The notes under the pieces are model-generated. The model was not told the DNA's origin and did not search any database. It was given only the letters and a program-made list of their open reading frames with translations. From assembly GCA_016899975.1 (NCBI GenBank), contig JACJJN010000024.1, forward strand, positions 1 through 50,719: DNA of 50,719 bases. Reading direction: 5' to 3'. Below, in pieces: positions 35,694-42,648 of the stretch (position 1 is its first letter; every line of letters begins with the position of its first letter). Made by a program: the position numbers and the translations under genes. Origin of the DNA: Lacrimispora saccharolytica. GTDB taxonomy: Bacteria; Bacillota; Clostridia; Lachnospirales; Lachnospiraceae.

Positions 35694-37293
35694 TTTCTGT
35701 ATGCTCCGTTCTATATTTGGAAGGCGAAACCCCAAACTGGCGCTTGAAGACATAACTGAAATAATTCGGATCCGTATAACCAACGCTTTTTGCTATGACA
35801 TAGCTTTTTTCATTCGTCTCCATCAGCAGGCGGGAAGCCTGTTCCATACGATACTCCGTCAGATATCCGATAAACGAATTCCCCGTCTCCTTCTTGAAAA
35901 TCGTGGAAAAGTAAGAATTCGATACCCCCAGCGCCTGGCAGATATGATCCAGCGAAAGATCTTCATCCGAATAATGATTGTGAACGTATTCCTTCGCCTT
36001 CGACACAAAGGATTTGGTAGATTTATTCCGCGCATTGACAAGCTGTTCGTGGAAAGAAAGACTGGTATCCGTAAACCATTTTCTCAGGGCGTCCGGTTCC
36101 AGTTCCAGAAGGCTGCTGTAAAGATTCCCCATATCTTCGGAAAATCCCTGAATCGTTATCTCGTTGTTCACCGCAAAACGATACAAAGCGCTTACCAGTT
36201 CCATGACGGCAATATGATGCTGCTGCAGAGACTTCGACGGAATAAAAATCCGGCTCAGATACTTATCCACTGCCTCCACAATCTCTTTTTCGGAACTCAC
36301 ACGGATCATCTTAAACAGATTTGCCAACTCTGTGTCATTAGCAATTCCGGATTCACTCATCTCCTGAGGCGCGATCTCTTTGATATTGATCGCCCTTGAA
36401 GCCCCGTAAATCGCCCGGTAGGAGACAGCTTCTCTCGCACTGCTGTAAGACTGTGCCAGTTCCAGAATATCCTCACAGACCTGTCCGATGCCCACCGTCA
36501 CCACCGCACCGATGATACGCTCAGCGTATTTGCAGAACCGGTCACATTCATCCGTCAGCTCCGACACCTCGTTTTCGCTGCTGAGCTGCGGGATCAGCAC
36601 AGTGTTGCCAAGATAGCTGAAGCATTTTGCATCCCACTTTTTCCCAAAATACTCTTTGACCTGTTTCTGTACAGAAGTGGCAAGAAGCAGCGGGTTCATG
36701 TTTTTCGGCACCCGTCTGGAGGAAGTATGGACAACTACACAGCAGAAAAAAGATCCGGTAAAGGAAATCTGATAATCAGAGAGATATTTGGGAAGATCTT
36801 CTCTTTTGATCCTTCCTTCCATCAACGTAGAATAGAAATTCGCCCGCAGGAGCGGCAGCGATTCCATATAATACTTCTGCAATTCTTCCACGTTCTGTTT
36901 TTCGCTGATCTCCTGATCCAGCTTAATCTTCAGTTTGGTAAACACATTCGTCAGTTCCACGGAATTGACCGGCTTCAGTATGTATTCTTCCAGTTCCAGA
37001 TGGATGGCTTCTTTCGCGTATTCAAACTCATCGAACCCTGTGAAGAGCAGGATCTTGGTCGCCGGAAATTCTGTCTTGATGCGGCTGGATAATTCCATTC
37101 CGTCCATATACGGCATCCGGATATCCGTCATGACAACATCCGGCTGGAATTCCTCCACCATCTCAAGCGCTTTCACGCCGTTGTTGGCGTATCCGATCAC
37201 AGAAAAACCGAGCCCTTCCCAGTTGATTTTTTTCATGATCACCTGTATGACTTCTTCTTCATCATCCACCAAAAGTACCGTATATTTTTCCAT
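35683..37293 (-). CDS. Response regulator, YesN type with AraC output domain
   Basis: Residues 1-125 form a receiver domain: acidic DDEEE pocket, phospho-Asp in DVVMTDIRMPYMDG (about residue 55), Thr in LLFTGFDEF and Lys in YILKPVNS. A middle region of about 280 residues follows. The last 100 residues form an AraC DNA-binding domain with LSLDHICQALGVSNSYFSTI and SYVIAKSVGYTDPNYFSYVF. At 536 residues it has the usual YesN length. It precedes the kinase gene and most likely binds the direct repeats upstream of mglB. Confidence 0.94.
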   Translation of the reverse strand: MEKYTVLLVDDEEEVIQVIMKKINWEGLGFSVIGYANNGVKALEMVEEFQPDVVMTDIRMPYMDGMELSSRIKTEFPATKILLFTGFDEFEYAKEAIHLELEEYILKPVNSVELTNVFTKLKIKLDQEISEKQNVEELQKYYMESLPLLRANFYSTLMEGRIKREDLPKYLSDYQISFTGSFFCCVVVHTSSRRVPKNMNPLLLATSVQKQVKEYFGKKWDAKCFSYLGNTVLIPQLSSENEVSELTDECDRFCKYAERIIGAVVTVGIGQVCEDILELAQSYSSAREAVSYRAIYGASRAINIKEIAPQEMSESGIANDTELANLFKMIRVSSEKEIVEAVDKYLSRIFIPSKSLQQHHIAVMELVSALYRFAVNNEITIQGFSEDMGNLYSSLLELEPDALRKWFTDTSLSFHEQLVNARNKSTKSFVSKAKEYVHNHYSDEDLSLDHICQALGVSNSYFSTIFKKETGNSFIGYLTEYRMEQASRLLMETNEKSYVIAKSVGYTDPNYFSYVFKRQFGVSPSKYRTEHTESEK

Positions 37294-37417
37294 ATCTTTT
37301 CTCCGTATTTGTGTATTTCCCGTTTGTTTTGTATTATATCAAACACCCTGAAAAATGTAAACGACCGTACCCGAACCGGCAGCAGATATCAGAGCGGCAG
37401 CTGTCTCCGGTATCAGG

Positions 37418-37462
37418 AAAAGACGCCGCCGTGCGGAATGTTCCGCACAGCAGCGCCTTTGT
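37418..37462 (-). terminator. Terminator after mglC
   Basis: GGCGCTGCTGTGCGGAA and TTCCGCACGGCGGCGTC pair on the minus strand with small internal loops, followed by TTTTCC. It separates mglBAC from the regulator operon. Confidence 0.7.
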
Positions 37463-37481
37463 CAGGTTTGCATCACTGTTT

Positions 37482-39137
37482 CTATTTCTTCTGAACGTAT
37501 TTCAGACAGTCAAGTGTTACTGCCACAAGGATGATAATTCCGGAGAATACGAACTGCAGGTTTGTATCGATACCAAGGATGGTCAGGGAATAAGTAAGTG
37601 CGGTAAAGATAACGACACCGACTACGACGCCTGAAATTTTACCGATACCACCGGTAAAGGATACACCGCCGACTACACAGGCCGCGATTGCATCCATCTC
37701 CCAGCCCTGTCCATAAGCTGCAGAACCGGAACCTACCATTCGCGCACACTCCAGCCAGGAACCAAAACCATACAGAATACCAGCCAGAATGAATGCGCCT
37801 ACGGTTACACGGAAAACGGAAATACCGGAAACCGCTGCTGCTTCCGGGTTGCCGCCGACCGCATACAGATTTTTTCCGAAAGTTGTTTTGTTCCAGATGA
37901 ACCATACGATCACGATTGCTGCTACTGCCCAGAGGATAATGGTCGGGAAACCATTGATTTTCGGGATCACCATATTCGGGATCGTCGGCTCAATCGCGCC
38001 AAAGGATACACCTTTTGTTGCGTATGTAACAAGTCCGAAGATTACCAGCATGTTCGCCATTGTGGAAATGAACGGGTGCATTTTAAATTTGGCTGTAAAA
38101 AAGCCTGCGATGGTTGTGAAGAACGTACACAGAACCACACACGCTGCCAGCGCAAGAACCACTCTTCCCGCAACCGGTACTCCTGTAAAGTCAAAAACAT
38201 GTCCGAACACGGAACCTGTATTGATACCCTGATGCATAATGATGGTAGCTGTGGTCATGCCCATACCAACCATACGGCCAATGGAAAGATCCGTACCAGT
38301 CAGAAGGATCAGTCCCGCAACGCCGAGGGCAAGGAACATTCTCGGAGAAGCCTGCTGAAGGATATTCAGTACGTTGTTGTAGGTAAGAAGCGGCGATCCT
38401 TTCACAATCGGTGTAATGATACACAGCGCAATGAAGATCAGGAGGATCGCAATATACAGACCATTCTGCAGCAAAAAGTTTCTGCGGTTAAAGGTATACT
38501 TATAGTTTTCCCACTTCTGCGCTCTCGTCTCCAGGAATGTGAACTTCGACATACGGAGCATATCGATCAGATGATATTTATAGCTGTAGGCATTGTGTCT
38601 TCTGTCCTTGATCTGCTGGAAATCTTTGTCACGTTCCATTTTCGCATCAAACAGGCGGTTTTTCTGAACATATTTTTCATCTTTGATCTCCTGATGATCC
38701 GAAAGCTTCGCCATGGTTTCCTGATGCTGCTTTTTCAGCTCCGCAACTCTGGCATTGTACTTTTCCTGCGCCTGCACTTTCTCCTGTGCGCAGCTTACTT
38801 TCACCGACTGATAATATTCGGCATCAAAATGTGCCTTGATGTAAGCCTCCGCATCGGCAATCAGCTTGGCAATCTCATCTTTGTTCTTTGCCTCCACTGC
38901 TTTTGCCTTTTCCAGTTCTTTCCCGGCATCGGAAAGCCTGTTTTCTTTCTCACCTTTGGTGAGGCTCTTGTCTCTCCTGATTCCATCCATCTGATTCTGG
39001 ATAGAAACGACTTTATCGGTACCGTCGGCTCTCAGACTGTCAATCTGTTTCTGAATTTTTCCGACATATTCATCGATCGGCTTACGCAGCTTTAATTCCT
39101 GCTCAGCCGTAAGAATCTTACTGTTTGCATTCGCCAT
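37482..39137 (-). CDS. mglC: Galactose/methylgalactoside ABC permease with long N-terminal extension
   Basis: The ATG at 39137 follows GGGAG by ten bases; a GTG nine bases upstream abuts that site. The C-terminal 330 residues are a standard MglC/RbsC-type permease: GTDLSIGRMVGMG, FAIGGNPEAA-like YAVGGNPEAAAVSGI and several membrane helices from about residue 225. Before these lie about 220 extra residues, highly charged and rich in Lys, Glu, Gln and Ala, with a coiled-coil pattern and no signal peptide, so they should be cytosolic. E. coli MglC is about 336 residues and lacks this. The extension could contact MglA, the cytoskeleton or a regulator; no known domain is seen in it. Confidence 0.92.
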   Translation of the reverse strand: MANANSKILTAEQELKLRKPIDEYVGKIQKQIDSLRADGTDKVVSIQNQMDGIRRDKSLTKGEKENRLSDAGKELEKAKAVEAKNKDEIAKLIADAEAYIKAHFDAEYYQSVKVSCAQEKVQAQEKYNARVAELKKQHQETMAKLSDHQEIKDEKYVQKNRLFDAKMERDKDFQQIKDRRHNAYSYKYHLIDMLRMSKFTFLETRAQKWENYKYTFNRRNFLLQNGLYIAILLIFIALCIITPIVKGSPLLTYNNVLNILQQASPRMFLALGVAGLILLTGTDLSIGRMVGMGMTTATIIMHQGINTGSVFGHVFDFTGVPVAGRVVLALAACVVLCTFFTTIAGFFTAKFKMHPFISTMANMLVIFGLVTYATKGVSFGAIEPTIPNMVIPKINGFPTIILWAVAAIVIVWFIWNKTTFGKNLYAVGGNPEAAAVSGISVFRVTVGAFILAGILYGFGSWLECARMVGSGSAAYGQGWEMDAIAACVVGGVSFTGGIGKISGVVVGVVIFTALTYSLTILGIDTNLQFVFSGIIILVAVTLDCLKYVQKK

Positions 39138-39155
39138 ATCCGTCACGCTCCCTCG

Positions 39156-40664
39156 TTATAGGTATTTTGCACTGAGCCTTAAAAGTTCTTCCTGGTTTGT
39201 CTCTTTGGTGTTGACAATTCCGGAAAGATGTCCATTGGACATAACACCAATACGGTTTGTGATTCCCAGAATCTCCGGCATCTCAGAGGAAACAACGATG
39301 ATCGTCTTTCCCTGTTTCGCCATATTGATGATCAACTCATAGATTTCATATTTTGCACCGACATCGATTCCTCTGGTCGGCTCATCCATCATAAACACCT
39401 GCGGTTCCCGCTCCAGCCATTTTCCGAAAATGACTTTCTGCTGATTACCGCCGGAAAGGCTTGAAATCATATCTTCCGGTCCCAGGCATTTCGTGTGCAT
39501 GATCTTGATTTCTTTCGCTGTGGCTTTTACCATCTTTGCATCGGACAGTGCCGGTCCCGACTTATACTGATTCAGATTTGCGATCGTCGTGTTAAATGTA
39601 AGATCGCCTTTCAGGAAGAGACCGTTTGCCTTCCGCTCCTCGGTGATCATCGCAAATCCATGGTCCATCGCTTCCTTCGCACTGTTGAAGTTCATCAGGC
39701 GGTTGTTAAAATAGACACGCCCTGCCGCCCTGGTGCGCACACCGAAGATGGTTTCCAGAAGTTCCGTCCTTCCCGCGCCTACCAGTCCGTACAATCCGAA
39801 GATCTCGCCCTCCCGTACATCAAAGGAGATATCCTGCAGATGCGGCTCAAACTTTGTGGACAGATGCTGGATAGACAAAATCACATCTTTTGGTTTGTTG
39901 TCAACCGGCGGAAAACGATTGTCAAGCGAACGTCCAACCATTGCTGCGATCAATTCGTTCATATTGGTATCTTCCGCGCGTTTGGTCATGACAAGATTTC
40001 CATCCCGAAGCACTGAGATCTCATCACAGATTTCAAAAATCTCATCCATCTTGTGAGAAATATAGATCAGAGAGATTCCCTGTTCCTTCAGCATTCTCAT
40101 CATTTCAAAAAGTTTGTCAACCTCCTGTACGGTCAGCGAGGAAGTCGGCTCATCCAGAACGATTACCTTTGAATTGTAAGAAATTGCCTTTGCAATCTCA
40201 CACATCTGTCTCTGAGATACAGACATGTTGCGCATGGGCTGCGTGAGGTTGACAGTCATTCCAAGCTTTCGGAACAGCTCAGACGCCTCTTTTTTCATTC
40301 GTCCCTCATCGACGATCCCCATGGAATTTACCGGATAACGTCCTAGGAATAAATTGTCAATTACGTTTCGTTCCAGACACTGATTCAGCTCCTGATGCAC
40401 CATAGCGATTCCGTTCTCAAGAGCATCTTTCGGTCCGGAAAAGCTCACTTCCCTGCCGTCAAGGAAGATATTGCCTTCATCTTTCTGGTAAGTACCGAAA
40501 AGACATTTCATCATTGTCGACTTACCGGCGCCATTCTCTCCCATAAGTCCCATAACGGTTCCGCGCTTCACATCCAGATTAATGTGATCAAGAACCCTGT
40601 TCCGGCCAAAGGACTTACTCATACCACGGATCGATAAGACGATATCATCTTTCTTTTCTGCCAT
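39156..40664 (-). CDS. mglA: Galactose/methylgalactoside ABC transporter ATP-binding protein
   Basis: This 502-residue protein has two ABC domains. The first shows Walker A GENGAGKSTMMKCLFG, signature NMSVSQRQMCEIAKAI and Walker B VIVLDEPTSSL. The second shows a degenerate Walker A GLVGAGRTELLETIFG, signature LSGGNQQKVIFGKW and FMMDEPTRGIDVG, as normal for MglA/RbsA. It energises sugar uptake through MglC. It lies between mglB and mglC, 18 bases before the mglC start, with CAGGAG before its ATG. Confidence 0.96.
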   Translation of the reverse strand: MAEKKDDIVLSIRGMSKSFGRNRVLDHINLDVKRGTVMGLMGENGAGKSTMMKCLFGTYQKDEGNIFLDGREVSFSGPKDALENGIAMVHQELNQCLERNVIDNLFLGRYPVNSMGIVDEGRMKKEASELFRKLGMTVNLTQPMRNMSVSQRQMCEIAKAISYNSKVIVLDEPTSSLTVQEVDKLFEMMRMLKEQGISLIYISHKMDEIFEICDEISVLRDGNLVMTKRAEDTNMNELIAAMVGRSLDNRFPPVDNKPKDVILSIQHLSTKFEPHLQDISFDVREGEIFGLYGLVGAGRTELLETIFGVRTRAAGRVYFNNRLMNFNSAKEAMDHGFAMITEERKANGLFLKGDLTFNTTIANLNQYKSGPALSDAKMVKATAKEIKIMHTKCLGPEDMISSLSGGNQQKVIFGKWLEREPQVFMMDEPTRGIDVGAKYEIYELIINMAKQGKTIIVVSSEMPEILGITNRIGVMSNGHLSGIVNTKETNQEELLRLSAKYL

Positions 40665-40737
40665 ACTCTCTACTCCTGTTGTATATGTATGTGGATATTT
40701 TCAGATTCTGCAGATACATGATCGTTTACAGAGAGCA

Positions 40738-40763
40738 ATTAGGGAGAATCTCTTCTCCCTAAT
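40738..40763 (-). promoter_or_regulatory. Stem-loop between mglB and mglA
   Basis: ATTAGGGAGA and TCTCCCTAAT form a perfect ten-pair hairpin 26 bases after the mglB stop codon. No T run follows. Such stem-loops commonly protect binding-protein transcripts or reduce read-through, allowing more MglB than MglA and MglC. Confidence 0.65.
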
Positions 40764-40788
40764 CGCAAGTCTCACTGTTTGATAAAAA

Positions 40789-42108
40789 TCACTGACTAAG
40801 CAGAGCTGTATAAGAAGCGGCATTGTCTGTCTTAACCATATTGATCGCAAATGCGTCATACTGGCTCGGGTTGCCCAGACGGTTTGTAATGTTGGACTCT
40901 GTCTGTCCGTCGCCGCCGATGTAGTCAACTTCCAGATTCAGCAGATCATCGTATTTCTCAAGCAGCGGCTGATAGGTGGAGCTCAGGAAGTTATCGGAAG
41001 AATTATAGATATTCAGCCATACTTTCTTGGCTGCATGAGAGCTTTCATCCAGCTGATTGGATACCGGCTCGTAAACCTTGGTGGAATCTGTAAATTCCTG
41101 ATAGTTGTCAGCAGTAACCGCAACATTCAGTGCATAGTAGGAACGTTCTTCCTCATTGTATACGTATACATCGTCGCTCAGAACATTGCCTGCCTCGTCT
41201 GCGGTGCCGATACCTGTATCAACGTCAACGCCGTCCAGTGCGTTGCGCAGAACACGAAGTGTCAGATATGCCTGTACGTCTGCATGCTGGCTGATGGTTC
41301 CGCCGTATCCTTCTGCGATTGCGGCAACCGCATCGTTGTTTGCATCATAACCGAAAGTTGGTACTTCGTTATCTCTGGACCATGCATTGAACATGGACAT
41401 TCCCATTCCATCGTTGTTGGAAACGACAACATCAATCTCATCTCCAAAAGAGGAGGACCATGTTCCGATCGCGTTTCCTGCAGTCGCTGCATCCCAGGTA
41501 GCTCCTGCGGAGTTCTTCATTTCCTGAGAGGCAAGCTCGCGGATCACATAAGATTTTCCGCCTGCTTCCAGTGTTCCATCCTGCACAGCGGTTGCGGACC
41601 CATCAGTATTGGTTCCTACCGGCTCACTGTTGATCGCTCCATCTTTCTCAACGCCTGTACCAAGGGCTTTACGAACACCTCTCGTACGTGCGATGGAATC
41701 GTTATGTCCGATATCTCCAATTGCCAGAACGTAGCCGATCACACCGTCGCCGTTGCGGTCAATGGTATCAATATTTGCCTGAATATAATCCATAACCATC
41801 GTACCCTGCAGCTCAGCACCCTGATTTGCATCGAAACCTACATAATAGGTATCTTCGTTGAAGCTCAGCGCTGTCATATCCAGTTCTCCTGTGGAACTGT
41901 TGGACGGCTGTCGATTGAACCATACCAGAGGTTTGTCTTTGTTTGCTACCTCTCCGCCTTCTGAAGCAGTGCTTTCTGCCTGAGTTGATGTGCTTCCTGT
42001 GCTTGCGCTGCTTGCTGTGCTGCTGCCTGATGATCCGTCAGATCCACATGCAGTTGCTGAGAATGCAAGCAGAGCTGCCATTGTCAATACAACCATTTTT
42101 TTCTTCAT
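40789..42108 (-). CDS. mglB: Galactose/glucose-binding lipoprotein MglB, circularly permuted
   Basis: The ATG at 42108 has AAGGAG eight bases upstream. The 439-residue precursor has a lipoprotein signal (ATAC, Cys 21) and a Ser/Thr-rich linker to about residue 55. The mature domain starts at KPLVWFNRQPS, which in normal MglB is about residue 90. It proceeds through the Ca loop DRNGDGVIG (117-125), GHNDSIAR (H135, D137, R141), W205, SNND (230-233) and GYDAN (D255). The last 79 residues, from KKVWLNIYNSSDNF (D372, F374) to YDAFAINMVKTDNAASYTAL, are the segment that begins other MglB proteins. All sugar-contact positions are kept, so it should bind galactose or glucose. It is the first gene of mglBAC. 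Confidence 0.9.
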   Translation of the reverse strand: MKKKMVVLTMAALLAFSATACGSDGSSGSSTASSASTGSTSTQAESTASEGGEVANKDKPLVWFNRQPSNSSTGELDMTALSFNEDTYYVGFDANQGAELQGTMVMDYIQANIDTIDRNGDGVIGYVLAIGDIGHNDSIARTRGVRKALGTGVEKDGAINSEPVGTNTDGSATAVQDGTLEAGGKSYVIRELASQEMKNSAGATWDAATAGNAIGTWSSSFGDEIDVVVSNNDGMGMSMFNAWSRDNEVPTFGYDANNDAVAAIAEGYGGTISQHADVQAYLTLRVLRNALDGVDVDTGIGTADEAGNVLSDDVYVYNEEERSYYALNVAVTADNYQEFTDSTKVYEPVSNQLDESSHAAKKVWLNIYNSSDNFLSSTYQPLLEKYDDLLNLEVDYIGGDGQTESNITNRLGNPSQYDAFAINMVKTDNAASYTALLSQ

Positions 42109-42161
42109 ATTCTTTCTCCTTCCGTTCGACACGCATTGCCTTGTTTCTTGTTGATATTGAC

Positions 42162-42259
42162 AGTATAGCGGATATCAGCCTCCGGAAACATAGAATATTT
42201 TTTTCTTTTCATTGGAATTTTTAAGATTTCTTTGGTTATATTTTATACTATTTCATTGG
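42162..42259 (-). promoter_or_regulatory. mglB promoter with three direct repeats
   Basis: On the minus strand TATACT (42162-42167) is the likely -10 box, with no good -35 box. Upstream, plus-strand CATTGG, CTTTGG and CATTGG lie at 42212, 42232 and 42254, spaced 20 and 22 bases, which places them on one face of the DNA. They fit binding sites for an activator such as the YesN-type regulator of this locus. The AT-rich stretch to 42360 shows nothing else. Confidence 0.5.
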
Positions 42260-42360
42260 TTTTCGTCATATTTCGGGCGAAACGACGGCAAAAGTCCATT
42301 ATCCGACATAGAACATCGCTTTTTTCCTGTGGGAGCATCTAAAAAACTTTTTAAAACATA

Positions 42361-42388
42361 AAAAAAGGAGTCACTTTACTGTGACTCC
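42361..42388 (-). terminator. Terminator after tRNA-Tyr
   Basis: GGAGTCAC and GTGACTCC form a perfect stem; on the minus strand a run of T follows. Confidence 0.85.
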
Positions 42389-42392
42389 AGCC

Positions 42393-42474
42393 TGGACGGA
42401 GATGGATTCGAACCATCGAAGCAATTTGCAGCAGATTTACAGTCTGTCCCCTTTGGCCACTCGGGAATCCGTCC
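42393..42474 (-). tRNA. tRNA-Tyr (anticodon GTA)
   Basis: The minus strand gives acceptor GGACGGA with TCCGTCC, a D-arm beginning CCCGAGTGGCC, the anticodon loop CTGTAAA, a long variable arm (GCAAATTGC type) and T-loop GTTCGAATC. The 82-base length with a class II variable arm and the GTA anticodon identify tRNA-Tyr. No CCA is encoded. Confidence 0.95.
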
Positions 42475-42544
42475 ATGTCTTTACCGACTCTGCTATTATA
42501 CCTCTTCTGCCAAAAGATTGCAAGGACTTTTTTTAATCTGTATC

Positions 42545-42596
42545 AAAAAAACGCCCGCAGTCCGGATCTCCGAAAAGAGAACCGGTCTGCGGGCGG
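42545..42596 (-). terminator. Terminator after nifJ
   Basis: CGCCCGCAG and CTGCGGGCG enclose a second CCGG pairing; on the minus strand TTTTTTT follows at once. Confidence 0.9.
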
Positions 42597-42648
42597 ATTT
42601 CTATTTCATCGCTTGGATACTATCTTTTACTTCCACAAGGGAATTTTC

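Noticed and set aside
40789-42108. Explaining the odd mglB order by a frameshift or assembly error
   Set aside because: The frame is continuous from a good start to a stop, with a signal peptide and all sugar-contact motifs, so a simple error would not give a complete but reordered domain. A local misassembly cannot be fully excluded without reads.
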